Translations under genes and position numbers: made by a program | The notes under the pieces: generated by a model | Databases searched by the model: none | What the model was told of the DNA's origin: nothing | Seen by the model: only the letters and a program-made list of their open reading frames with translations | DNA from: DASXVX01 sp036504075 | GTDB taxonomy: Bacteria > Bacillota > Sulfobacillia > Symbiobacteriales > Symbiobacteriaceae | Reading direction: 5' to 3' | Assembly: GCA_036504075.1 (NCBI GenBank) | Contig: DASXVX010000061.1 | Location: forward strand, 1-64,000 | Length of the DNA: 64,000 nt | In this document: piece by piece, positions 18,311-25,734 of the stretch | Layout of the letters: the number at the start of each line of letters is the position of its first letter | Position numbering within the stretch: the stretch's first letter is position 1

Positions 18311-18433
18311 ATGCGTAAGATTCTGGTTCTCGGACTGCTGGTGCTTGCTCTGTGCGCCGTTGCCACAACGGCTAGTGCAGCCTTTGGTGGCCCGGACCCG
18401 ACCACCAGTGTCAAGATCCAGGTGAAGTACTAG
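18311..18433 (+). CDS. 40-residue secreted peptide, candidate signalling pro-peptide
   Basis: A short ORF with an excellent ribosome binding site (AAGGAGG at 18296-18302, 8 bp before ATG). The product is a clean signal peptide: MRK, then a hydrophobic core, then cleavage after TTASA. It leaves a mature peptide of about 17 residues, AFGGPDPTTSVKIQVKY. The position just behind a TPR gene mirrors rap-phr and nprR-nprX pairs, in which an exported pro-peptide is trimmed and re-imported to bind the TPR protein. Nothing else of size fits in the mature part. The ORF and export are well supported; the signalling role is inferred from layout only. Confidence 0.7.
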   Translation: MRKILVLGLLVLALCAVATTASAAFGGPDPTTSVKIQVKY

Positions 18434-18481
18434 CCCACGCTGTTGCCCGCTGAGACAAGCAGTCCGTCCAAAAGCAAGGGA

Positions 18482-18518
18482 AGCCCTCGGGGTAAAGTCT
18501 ACCCCGAGGGCTTCTTCA
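18482..18518 (+). terminator. Hairpin terminator after the peptide gene
   Basis: A perfect 13-bp stem (18482-18494 with 18500-18512) is followed by TTCTTCATTTGTTT. Its right arm overlaps the last codons of the convergent XRE gene. Confidence 0.7.
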
Positions 18519-19146
18519 TTTGTTTGGCAAGCACCCATCCCTGGATCAGCAGATTGAGTTCGCTCGCTGTCAAGCCACTGGCGATGGCATTCTGGACCAC
18601 CGATTGGACATCAGACATGAGGTCTGCTTGTGGCTCGGACAGTGCCGGTAATGGTTCTGCCGGCGGGTCCGCTCGTTGGATCAGCCAATCGACCGGAGCA
18701 CCGGTCGCGGCGCTCAGTTGCTGGATGGCCGTATCCGCAGGCAGGGTTCTGTCGGCCAGGTATTCGGCCATGGCGTTCGGCGTTATGCCCAGGGTCTCAA
18801 CAATCGCATCCGGGCGAAACTCATCACCCCAGCGGAGTACCAGCTCGTCCAATACGAACCGCAGCCGTCTGCCAAGGGTTGCGGGACCCTGTGATCCATG
18901 TCGGGCAGTCAAGGCGGCCATGTACTCTTGGGGCGTCTCGACCAGCAGGTACTCGACCAGGACACCGTAGTAGGCTGCGGCGCTTTCGAAGGTGCTTCGG
19001 ACGTGTTTCAGGTTTTTTCCCTTCAGATCCCGCTCCAACAGGGACAGGTACGCAGAGGTGATCCCCATGGCCGGAGCGGCTTCTTTGATTTCGACACCCC
19101 GTTGCGTGCGCAGGCGCCGCAGGCGTTGACCACGGGTCAGAGACAC
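18499..19146 (-). CDS. XRE-family helix-turn-helix transcriptional regulator
   Basis: A protein of about 215 residues. The N-terminal HTH_XRE domain (about residues 3-62; LTRGQRLRRLRTQRGVEIKEAA, then ITSAYLSLLERDL) is followed by a second helical region (about 85-150) that looks like another XRE-type helical unit (VETLGITPNAMAEYLADRTLPADTAIQQLSAATG), and a C-terminal helix pair. GTG at 19146 follows a GGGGGG site; ATG at 19182 is the alternative. It is divergent from the five-gene operon starting at 19412 and convergent with the secreted peptide gene. Two matching palindromes between it and the operon are likely operators. Confidence 0.85.
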   Translation of the reverse strand: MSLTRGQRLRRLRTQRGVEIKEAAPAMGITSAYLSLLERDLKGKNLKHVRSTFESAAAYYGVLVEYLLVETPQEYMAALTARHGSQGPATLGRRLRFVLDELVLRWGDEFRPDAIVETLGITPNAMAEYLADRTLPADTAIQQLSAATGAPVDWLIQRADPPAEPLPALSEPQADLMSDVQSVVQNAIASGLTASELNLLIQGWVLAKQMKKPSG

Positions 19147-19207
19147 GATTGGACCCCCCCGTTTCACTGGTGGGTTATACACTGTGAATTGGTGTATTTT
19201 GGAAACA

Positions 19208-19251
19208 AACTCTGGTAAGTTGGACTCACAGGCGATTAACTCCGGAAAGTT
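19208..19251. promoter_or_regulatory. Pair of palindromic operator candidates
   Basis: AACTCTGGTAAGTT (19208-19221) and AACTCCGGAAAGTT (19238-19251) are imperfect palindromes differing at two positions and spaced 30 bp centre to centre, close to three helical turns. They lie between the XRE gene and the divergent small-gene operon, the expected place for autoregulation. Confidence 0.6.
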
Positions 19252-19411
19252 AGCCGAACATGGGAGAAACGTTCGGGGTGATTCGACCGTCAGGTGTTGG
19301 ATGCCATTTCCATTTTACCTGTATTCACGTCCGGCTTCAAGGAGTCTGCGAGCGAAATCCGTGGGTAGCCACCATGGCGGGTGGCAGTATCTCAAGATGG
19401 AGGGGTGCCTG

Positions 19412-19669
19412 ATGATGAACGCGCAGGCCGAGGAGATCAAGCGGACCGAGATGCTGGCGGCTACCGGGGGTATTCAGCCCCTGGCAACAACGGTAGGCAC
19501 TGCGGTAAAGCGGGCCTTCCTGGTTCTGACGGGCTGGGTCAACAAGGCACTGTTTTCTCCGTCCCCCAAGGCAGCGGCCCGTCACGGTCTGGACGTGTGG
19601 GCCGGCATCGAGCACGTTGACCACTACGAGGCGTATCGGCTTCAGGCCATGCGGGGGGTGCCTCGCTAA
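19412..19669 (+). CDS. Hypothetical protein, first gene of five-gene operon
   Basis: A product of 85 residues. ATG at 19412 follows GGAGGGG; the open frame upstream to 19184 lacks a ribosome site. A hydrophobic stretch (about residues 30-46, including AFLVLTGWVNKALF) may be a membrane-associated helix. The rest is hydrophilic with several His residues (ARHGLDVWAGIEHVDHYEAY). No family recognised. The stop overlaps the next start by one base. Confidence 0.6.
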   Translation: MMNAQAEEIKRTEMLAATGGIQPLATTVGTAVKRAFLVLTGWVNKALFSPSPKAAARHGLDVWAGIEHVDHYEAYRLQAMRGVPR

Positions 19670-19860
19670 TGGGCACCGCAGCTAACGCCTTCATGCAGGG
19701 CAGCAAGGCTGCTCGGAAGAACCGGAAAGCCGCTGAGATGGAAGGGCGCTTGACGGCGGGCCTGGCACGCTTCCTTCGGGCGCAGGAGCGGGATTACCTG
19801 GAGCAGGCCATGCTCTACATGACGCTCAGGGGCACGACGGGATGTGACCAGGATGAATAA
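19669..19860 (+). CDS. Hypothetical small basic protein
   Basis: A product of 63 residues; the N-terminal half is rich in Lys and Arg (GSKAARKNRKAAEMEGR) and the rest is predicted helical. ATG overlaps the previous stop (TAATG). No family recognised. Translational coupling with both neighbours supports it as a real gene. Confidence 0.55.
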   Translation: MGTAANAFMQGSKAARKNRKAAEMEGRLTAGLARFLRAQERDYLEQAMLYMTLRGTTGCDQDE

Positions 19861-20056
19861 AACCCTCAAGCTGCCTGAGCGCCTGGAGAAGGCTCCCGTC
19901 TCCCCCCAGGTGGCAGAGATCATGAAGCAGATCGAAGCACTGGAGGAGCGTTACCTTCAGGCCAAAGGACACGACCGGGTTTCCCTGCCGCTGGAGTACT
20001 TGCGGCTGAAGGAGGCGTTGGCGGATGGTCGAACGGCGGTCCATCCGGCTCCCTGA
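19853..20056 (+). CDS. Hypothetical helical protein
   Basis: A product of 67 residues, mostly charged helix with a coiled-coil-like segment (VAEIMKQIEALEERYLQAK). ATG at 19853 overlaps the previous stop by 8 bp; GTG at 19844 is an alternative. No family recognised. Confidence 0.55.
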   Translation: MNKTLKLPERLEKAPVSPQVAEIMKQIEALEERYLQAKGHDRVSLPLEYLRLKEALADGRTAVHPAP

Positions 20057-20417
20057 CGCCCGGTACTGGCTCTTCACGGACGCCCGTTACCGGCAACACT
20101 GGTACGGCTGTGTGGGCGGGGGCAGGGTGATCGTCGGGGATGGTCCGGTGATGCCCGGCGAATCCATGTCGCCCTACGTGACCATCCACCGGGGCGACCT
20201 CCCCGCCAGTGATGAAGCGGCCAGAGAAGCGAAGTTGCTGCTGCTCGAAGCGGGCTATTCCCTTTTGACAAGTTCGGAGCGCGTGGTGGTCCTCGTCTGG
20301 ACAGATGGAGGGCCCCCCCCGCTCATCAGGAGCCGGCCCGATTCCCCGCCCTCATCTTCAGGGGACCGGCGAGCAGTGGCGTTCTCCCCATCACTGACTG
20401 ACGGAGAAACCCCATGA
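20025..20417 (+). CDS. Hypothetical protein
   Basis: A product of 130 residues. It overlaps the previous gene by 32 bp and the next by 4 bp (ATGA). The first 95 residues look folded (WLFTDARYRQHWYGCVGGG, then SSERVVVLVWTDGG). The last 30 are Pro/Ser/Arg-rich and probably disordered. No family recognised. Confidence 0.55.
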   Translation: MVERRSIRLPDARYWLFTDARYRQHWYGCVGGGRVIVGDGPVMPGESMSPYVTIHRGDLPASDEAAREAKLLLLEAGYSLLTSSERVVVLVWTDGGPPPLIRSRPDSPPSSSGDRRAVAFSPSLTDGETP

Positions 20418-20734
20418 AGCACAGGAGTTCAAAGCGGGTACTGCTCAGACATGGGGAGCGTCTTGCCGTGCTGGAAGACGACATGAAGCATAGGCGCTTT
20501 CATCAAGCGCTGGAGACGATGAGGCGCATTCTAGGCGACATGACGCTTCCCCCTGCCTCACGGCTTGAAGTCAAGCTCAAGGAGCTTGAAGCGCTGCTTG
20601 GCGTAGGGCGAGTGACTGAGGCATTCGTCCAGGCGCATCAAGCAGAAGCGTTCATGGTGGACCATGGCCTCTGGAAGTATCGTGACGCCGTGAGGGAATT
20701 CATCGAGCGAACAACCGCTCAACGCCAGTCCTGA
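20414..20734 (+). CDS. Hypothetical helical protein, last gene of five-gene operon
   Basis: A product of 106 residues, predicted all-helical. Paired helices (RRFHQALETMRRILGDM and RVTEAFVQAHQAEAFMVD) are reminiscent of a short TPR-like unit, which would fit the TPR gene nearby, but this is only an impression. ATGA overlap with the previous gene. Confidence 0.55.
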   Translation: MKHRSSKRVLLRHGERLAVLEDDMKHRRFHQALETMRRILGDMTLPPASRLEVKLKELEALLGVGRVTEAFVQAHQAEAFMVDHGLWKYRDAVREFIERTTAQRQS

Positions 20735-20776
20735 ACCGGCTGGCGCCCCGTGCACCAAAGATTTTTGCTTCAGGGC

Positions 20777-20805
20777 TTGACATAACTCTATCTGTAAGAT
20801 ATTCC
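20777..20805 (+). promoter_or_regulatory. Sigma-A type promoter
   Basis: TTGACA at 20777-20782, a 17-bp spacer, and TATTCC at 20800-20805. It lies just upstream of the copper-amine-oxidase-N-domain gene. Confidence 0.7.
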
Positions 20806-20847
20806 CAGATGGTAGGATGGAAACACAATCTGGTTGGAGGGATGTAA

Positions 20848-22407
20848 TCGACGCTTAGCTATCGGAATTCACAGCTTCTCCGTCGCCAGGTCGCCATCGC
20901 TCTCTGCTTGGTGGTGGGGGTAACCCTCGCTGGTGCAGCCCCTGCTCCTCCTGTCATGGCGAGTGATTGTGATGGCGGTCACTGGGGTTCCCGTCTGATT
21001 GACCCCACCCATCCGACGCCCAATCCGCCGCCGCCCGAGTGCGGCGACAACAACCCGCCTTCAGACCCGTTCGGACCCATGACGCCTGTCTCAGTCAACG
21101 TCAACGGGAAACCGCTTCAGGTCAAGCAGGGGGAGCAAGGCCCCTACATGCAGGGCGGGAGGGTGTTCGTACCCATCCGCTATGTTGCAGAGGCGCTTGG
21201 GGCGGCTGTCACTTGGCATCAGCAAGAGCACGTCGCCGTGCTGGAGAAGGGCAAGCGCTATGTCACGGTCTGGCCGAACGCTACCATGATTCGGGCCAAC
21301 GACTGGAACTTCAGCCTTGAAGCGCCCGCCCGCATGATCAACGACCGGCTCTTTGTCCCCATCCGTTACGTCGTGGAGGCGCTTGGCGGTTCTGTCACCT
21401 GGGACAGCAGCGTTCAGCAGGCATCCGTTTCGCCTGAGCCTACCAAGTTTGAACCGGAGACGTTCAAAGACTTGGTGCTAGGCGTCATCAAGGCGATTGC
21501 GGATCAGTTCTGGTCCTGCGACCACGTGCTCTGCTTGGACCGGGATAAGCTCATTGTGCCCACCACGCCGGCCATTTGGGAGCAGACATACGCCCACATC
21601 GACGCCGCCAACGACATTCTGAAAGCGGCTCGTGATGTTGGCGATCGGATGTTTGTGCGGCACGGCAAACTGTACTTTGCCAAGATTGCGGCTGCTGGTG
21701 TTGCCATCGGCGCAACGGTTGGCGAGGTCGGCAATAACATGGAGGAATTCGTTAGGGGCCTCCATGACGCTGGATTGACCACTCTCGCGCTGGCTCCGGA
21801 GTTGGCTGCGCCTGCTGTAGTCATTGGCGTCCTGTCCGTGGCTGACACGGCAGGGATGTCGGCCGACGAGGAAGACGCCGCCATCAATCAGTTCGAGGTG
21901 GTGACGGCTGCCGCTATGGCAGCGCAGGCCAACGGGGGCTACAAGCGGGACCGCTTCAACATGTGCACGTTGTTCCCTGGCGACCTCATCTACGCGGGAG
22001 CCCCGGTCATCAGCGGGTGGTTCGTCGATGCCCGCACCGCCTTGAAAGCGAACGTGGCCAAACGGGTCTTTGACGCGGTTACCTTCTTCACCCTGGCACA
22101 AGTCCAGCCCAGCCAGCAGTATGGCGGGTATCGCAAAGTGCTCAACGAATACAAGGTCATCGTTGAAATCAACGTCGCGTGCGGTACAGCCGCTAACAAC
22201 CAGGTCGTGGATGTGAACGGCTTCGGCCCCATGTTCCTGGGTCTGGGTGGTGCCTGCCAGTTCCTTATTCCCGAGTGGGAGACGATTGCGGTACGGGTCG
22301 ATCAATACCCGTTCCAGAATTGGGAGGTCAAGAACTGGGATCCGCTCAGGGCTGGCACTCAAGCCATCAAGGACGCAGCGCTCCCCTACAACGCGTGCTA
22401 TCATTAG
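20848..22407 (+). CDS. Exported protein with copper amine oxidase N-terminal (stalk) domain
   Basis: The coding frame runs from at least 20848 (just after an in-frame TAA) to 22407. The first residues read as a signal peptide with an RRQ n-region, a hydrophobic core and a VMASD cleavage area. Then come a Pro-rich linker and the Cu_amine_oxidN1-type domain with its duplicated motif (GGRVFVPIRYVAEALG and NDRLFVPIRYVVEALG). This domain is common in surface proteins of spore-formers and does not itself imply amine oxidase activity. The C-terminal 300 residues are unrecognised, with an Ala-rich helical part and several Cys. The start is unclear: TTG at 20908 would cut the signal peptide. ATG at 20842 is in frame but followed at once by TAA and sits directly against its GGAGG. 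Confidence 0.75.
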   Translation, partial: STLSYRNSQLLRRQVAIALCLVVGVTLAGAAPAPPVMASDCDGGHWGSRLIDPTHPTPNPPPPECGDNNPPSDPFGPMTPVSVNVNGKPLQVKQGEQGPYMQGGRVFVPIRYVAEALGAAVTWHQQEHVAVLEKGKRYVTVWPNATMIRANDWNFSLEAPARMINDRLFVPIRYVVEALGGSVTWDSSVQQASVSPEPTKFEPETFKDLVLGVIKAIADQFWSCDHVLCLDRDKLIVPTTPAIWEQTYAHIDAANDILKAARDVGDRMFVRHGKLYFAKIAAAGVAIGATVGEVGNNMEEFVRGLHDAGLTTLALAPELAAPAVVIGVLSVADTAGMSADEEDAAINQFEVVTAAAMAAQANGGYKRDRFNMCTLFPGDLIYAGAPVISGWFVDARTALKANVAKRVFDAVTFFTLAQVQPSQQYGGYRKVLNEYKVIVEINVACGTAANNQVVDVNGFGPMFLGLGGACQFLIPEWETIAVRVDQYPFQNWEVKNWDPLRAGTQAIKDAALPYNACYH

Positions 22408-22451
22408 GGGGTACCCATCCGGCGTAGTTCCGACGGGAAGAAGGTGTTTGC

Positions 22452-23006
22452 TTGGATGACTTTGGACTTGCCTGCCCACACATCTTGCCTGTGCTGAAGT
22501 ACCTCGTCGCGACCGGGCGCCACATCACAACTGAGCTGGAATACGGCAAGCTGCCCATGTTCCATGTTGACCAGAAGGTGCCCCTGGACGAGGTGCTTCA
22601 CCACGCGGAAGACCTGGACGTGTCATATGACTTCCTTGCCCCCGGCGCCTGTGACGGCCTCGGCTGTTTCGAACACCACCAGAAAATCCGGTGGCCCAGC
22701 GGCGAGCTGCCTGCCATGCCCTGTATCCACCTGCTACCGATACTCAACTGCCTCCTGGAAAATGGAAATCGAATTGACGGGGTCATGGACGAGGAAGGTC
22801 TCCGAATCTGGCGCACGTGGTGGTGCGTTGACACGGCGGCACTCCGCCAGCAGGTGGCAATCCCGGAGGGACTCCAGTTCTACGACGACCCCGGCGACCG
22901 TCCGGCACGCTACGCGCCCCAGCAGGGATTCATCTGCAATGAGCACCACCACAAGATTGTCTGGCAGGTGTGGGAGCCACCGGAGTCCAAGGATACCCGG
23001 CCTTAA
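22452..23006 (+). CDS. Hypothetical protein with two internal repeats
   Basis: A product of 184 residues starting at TTG (22452) behind GAAGAAGG. Two units of about 80-90 residues share a pattern. Each opens with CPHILPVLKYL or CIHLLPILNCL and a following Gly/Ile, and each closes with FEHHQKIRW or NEHHHKIVW. The conserved Cys and paired His suggest a possible metal site, but no family is recognised. No signal peptide. It is 45 bp after the copper-amine-oxidase-domain gene. Confidence 0.6.
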   Translation: MDDFGLACPHILPVLKYLVATGRHITTELEYGKLPMFHVDQKVPLDEVLHHAEDLDVSYDFLAPGACDGLGCFEHHQKIRWPSGELPAMPCIHLLPILNCLLENGNRIDGVMDEEGLRIWRTWWCVDTAALRQQVAIPEGLQFYDDPGDRPARYAPQQGFICNEHHHKIVWQVWEPPESKDTRP

Positions 23007-23106
23007 CACGTGGGCGAACCACCGTTCTCGAAACAGAAAGAGGCGCTTGCCCAGCAGGGTTAGCGCCTCTTCCATGATACTACCCGGTGCGGAAAGGCGG
23101 GGTTCC

Positions 23107-23607
23107 GTGAAGACTGCGACCAAAGCTTTGCTCATCGCCGTAGGCGTCCTGATTCTCCTGGGCAGCGCATCCCTCTACGTCTGGTTCTTTCGGTCTACGA
23201 AGGCTTACATCATGGATGGCGAGTCGATGGTTCCCACTCTGAAACAGGGCGACCGGTTCATGACCCGGAAGTACAGCTACAGCCCCACCTTTGCCGCAGT
23301 GCCTAAGCGGGGCGATATCATCGTCTTCGAGTGGCCGGAACACCCCGGCCGGGTGCTGGTAAAGCGTGTGATTGGCCTCCCGGGCGACCTCCTGGAGATC
23401 AGGCAAGGGGTTGTCTACATCAACGGCGACCGCCTGACGGAGCCCTACGTCCAGAACCCCGGTTCTGACAGCATCCCGCCAGTCACCGTTTTGTCCGGCG
23501 CCGTCTGGGTGCTCGGGGACAATCGGTCCAAGAGCTTCGACAGCCGCATGTTCGGAGACGTGCCGCTGACGAGAGTCCGGGCGATTACTGTTGGCGCCGA
23601 GCTGTGA
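23107..23607 (+). CDS. lepB: Signal peptidase I
   Basis: A protein of 166 residues, the short Gram-positive type. One N-terminal membrane helix (about residues 5-27) is followed by box B with the catalytic Ser (DGESMVPTL, about residue 40), box D with the catalytic Lys (VLVKRVIGLPGD, about residue 81) and box E (GDNRSKSFDSR, about residue 140). It cleaves signal peptides on the outer face of the membrane. GTG at 23107 gives a complete anchor; longer frames lack homology. Its location among small exported proteins may mean a dedicated or accessory role. Confidence 0.92.
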   Translation: MKTATKALLIAVGVLILLGSASLYVWFFRSTKAYIMDGESMVPTLKQGDRFMTRKYSYSPTFAAVPKRGDIIVFEWPEHPGRVLVKRVIGLPGDLLEIRQGVVYINGDRLTEPYVQNPGSDSIPPVTVLSGAVWVLGDNRSKSFDSRMFGDVPLTRVRAITVGAEL

Positions 23608-23639
23608 AAGAAACGCCGCCCTGACGGAACCCTCACCGT

Positions 23640-23949
23640 GCTCAACTGACCAACGAGCGCCAGACCGTTGCTGAATTCACCGTCAGGACGAGGACGAGAA
23701 TGCCGACCTGCCCGGCGGTCGTGACAACCGGGACAACTGCACCGGACCCCGTCAGCTGAACCAGATTGACCCGGATGTGACCACCCTCGGCATGCTCAAG
23801 TACTGGGAGCGTGGAGCACGCCGGCCCCCTGGTACTTCAAGGACTGGATGGCCGCCCTTACTCGGAATCAGATTCCCTTCGCGCCAGGGCTGCTCTGCGT
23901 CGCGGCGGATGTGGCTACCGGGGAGCCGGTGCGTGTTCCGGCTGCCTAG
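23640..23949 (+). pseudogene. Remnant of an unidentified gene with two frameshifts
   Basis: Protein-like sequence continues across three frames. The first piece contains LTNERQTVAEFTV, the second has ENADLPGGRDNRDNCTGP and DPDVTTLGMLKYWE, and the third runs from WSTPAPWYFKDWMAAL to a stop at 23947-23949. Together they read as about 100 residues of one protein broken near 23685 and 23812. No start is obvious and I do not recognise the family. Confidence 0.5.
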
Positions 23950-23969
23950 TCTTGAAAGGAGGTGATCGC

Positions 23970-24377
23970 TTGGCTTCGCGGAAGCGGGAAGTCGCCGCCC
24001 TGGTGATGCGGATTCTGGGGCCGGTGCTGGGCGGCCAGGAGCCGCCGAAGTGGCGGGATGCGTTTCTGACAATCGGGCGGCTGCACGAGTACACCGTGCG
24101 ACTGCAATTCGAAGAGCTGTCCCTGCACGGGTACGATCCCAATGGCTGGGTGAGGTGCTCCCTGGACATCGCGCAAGATGCGGAGTGGGCTCTTGTCAGG
24201 CGTCACGCGGATAGCCAGTGTGAGTTCATCAGGGGGGGCGGTGGGTATACGCGAACCTACACGTCCGATTTGGAGTACAGCTCCCCTGCCGAACTGGAAG
24301 CCGTCCTGGCGGAGATCGCGGGTGCGTTGGCTACCTGGACGCCCGCGCCTGACTCGCACGAGGAGGACGAGGAGTAG
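23970..24377 (+). CDS. Hypothetical protein
   Basis: A product of 135 residues starting with TTG at 23970 behind a near-perfect ribosome site (AAAGGAGGTGAT). It is acidic at the C-terminus (EEDEE) and contains a glycine/tyrosine-rich turn (GGGGYTRTY). No signal peptide or membrane helix. No family recognised. Confidence 0.6.
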   Translation: MASRKREVAALVMRILGPVLGGQEPPKWRDAFLTIGRLHEYTVRLQFEELSLHGYDPNGWVRCSLDIAQDAEWALVRRHADSQCEFIRGGGGYTRTYTSDLEYSSPAELEAVLAEIAGALATWTPAPDSHEEDEE

Positions 24378-24385
24378 TCTTGGGG

Positions 24386-24417
24386 CAAAAAAAGCAGGAC
24401 CTGGTTGGCCCTGCTTC
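24386..24417 (-). terminator. Intrinsic terminator, minus strand
   Basis: Read on the minus strand, AGCAGG pairs with CCTGCT across an 11-base loop and is followed by seven Ts. It implies a minus-strand transcript from the right. Confidence 0.7.
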
Positions 24418-24443
24418 TGCAGCCCTTTCCGAGACGACGTTGG

Positions 24444-24719
24444 TCACGGGGCCGTGTCGGCTGCCGCTGGTGGTCCCAGCGGGCGGTCCGGCTGCATGGC
24501 GCTGTAGTCCTCCGGCAGCCCCAGGGAGGCAACCCAAGCCCGGAGCGAGTCCGGGCTTTCCTGGGTGGTCGGGACGTCAGCGTAGACCATGCTGGAGTGC
24601 CCTGCCAGGGCTTCCGCACCCCGCAACTCAACGACATTCAGAACCGCATGGACAGGGCTGACCATGATTCTGCGAACAAAGGCGACACATGGACCATGGG
24701 GATTCGGTCTGATGGACAT
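24444..24719 (-). CDS. Doubtful small ORF upstream of a minus-strand terminator
   Basis: An ORF of 91 codons whose C-terminal half looks protein-like (RGAEALAGHSSMVYADV, then AWVASLGLPEDYSAMQPD). The GHSS element faintly recalls the C-terminus of tyrosine recombinases, but the tyrosine spacing is wrong and there is no Arg-His box. The terminator 30 bp downstream supports transcription on this strand. It may be a gene remnant. Confidence 0.3.
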   Translation of the reverse strand: MSIRPNPHGPCVAFVRRIMVSPVHAVLNVVELRGAEALAGHSSMVYADVPTTQESPDSLRAWVASLGLPEDYSAMQPDRPLGPPAAADTAP

Positions 24720-24764
24720 GGCGCCGAATGCTTTTCGCACATTCCGCCGTCTTGACTTAGGGGG

Positions 24765-24854
24765 GTGTTTGTCTTCGATTTCCTGGCGGTGATCTTTGCC
24801 TTTCTGTTCATTGCCATGTGCATCGCCATAGCGAAGAAAGCACTTGGCAGGTAG
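24765..24854 (+). CDS. Possible 29-residue single-helix membrane peptide
   Basis: A GTG-started ORF encodes an almost entirely hydrophobic segment ending in AKKALGR, the profile of a small membrane peptide. GGGGGG lies right at the start codon, which is closer than ideal. A hairpin terminator follows 48 bp downstream. It could be chance. Confidence 0.3.
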   Translation: MFVFDFLAVIFAFLFIAMCIAIAKKALGR

Positions 24855-24901
24855 GTCCTCGGTAGCTCCGAAAGTGTCCTTGACGCCCCGAATTGGGCAA
24901 G

Positions 24902-24941
24902 AAAAAAGCACGGAGAAGCCGGTGGGCTACTCCGTGCTTTT
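24902..24941. terminator. Bidirectional intrinsic terminator
   Basis: AGCACGGAG pairs with CTCCGTGCT; the stem is flanked by AAAAAA on the left and TTTT on the right, so it can act on both strands. Confidence 0.75.
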
Positions 24942-25082
24942 GGTTCCAGATTCATACCCGCGTCTGGTGATTCCGCAAAATCACGGCACGCTGAAGGCCC
25001 GTGTAGCCGGCCACTCGATGACAGTATGGAATACCCCTGACAATTGTGGTATCAGCGATGGCCAGATTCCCCACGTTCACAT
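24942..25082. other. Short intergenic stretch with no recognised gene
   Basis: An open plus-strand frame (reading VAGHSMTVWNTPDN and onwards) has no start signal and no family match. Nothing else is seen. Confidence 0.3.
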
Positions 25083-25580
25083 TCAGTTCTTGGTTTCGTC
25101 CGTCTTCTTCCGGGACTTGCCCTTCTTCTTGGGCAGGAACTGGGCGCCTTTCATCCGCATGCCGACCACGTTGCCGAGCGCCGCGTCCTGGTCCGGGTAG
25201 AGTTCGATCACCATGCGGCTTTGTTCCGGGATCGCGGTCTGGCGGTCCGTCAGCAGCTTCCCCATGCCCACCTTGCCCCGCCGGCCCTTGTCGGCCCAGG
25301 TGATATCTAAGCTGTCGTCAGTCGCTTCCATAATCGGCACTCCGACCAGGTCGCCGGGCTGGGTCTGCGATTCGTACACTTCGAGGGCAACCGGCTTCCG
25401 CGAAGTCAACCGGGCCTCGCTGATATCGCCGATAAGTTCGCCGGCCATCGCCGATGCCTGCGCCATGTAGCCGCCGGCGTCCACCGAAAGGTTGCTGCCG
25501 CGGTACCGCTTTTGATAGTACTTAATCCTGCCTAACTTGAGCTTTCTCGCCTCAGCCGAACTCGCTTTCTCTGTGCTCAC
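25083..25580 (-). CDS. Hypothetical charged protein
   Basis: A product of about 165 residues from GTG at 25580 (preceded by GGGGGAACGG); a longer start at 25664 is possible but not supported. The N-terminus is lysine-rich (STEKASSAEARKLKLGRIKYY). The middle reads like a beta-rich domain (PVALEVYESQTQPGDLVGV) and the C-terminus is a strongly basic tail (PKKKGKSRKKTDETK). No family recognised. The hypothetical at 34532 has a similar basic tail but no clear homology elsewhere. Confidence 0.6.
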   Translation of the reverse strand: MSTEKASSAEARKLKLGRIKYYQKRYRGSNLSVDAGGYMAQASAMAGELIGDISEARLTSRKPVALEVYESQTQPGDLVGVPIMEATDDSLDITWADKGRRGKVGMGKLLTDRQTAIPEQSRMVIELYPDQDAALGNVVGMRMKGAQFLPKKKGKSRKKTDETKN

Positions 25581-25734
25581 GTGCCACCGTTCCCCCATTT
25601 CTTTAAGACATAGCCATATGTTACCATGGAATATGCGCCCAGTAAAGGGGGTAATATATAGCAATTCCCAATCGTAGATGAATCGGCGATCGAATCCAGG
25701 TATCGAAGCCGGCTGTGGGGGGCTCCGGTATCCC

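Noticed and set aside
24444..24719. Tyrosine recombinase C-terminus
   Set aside because: Only the GHSS word is similar; the catalytic Tyr spacing and the Arg/His boxes are missing.
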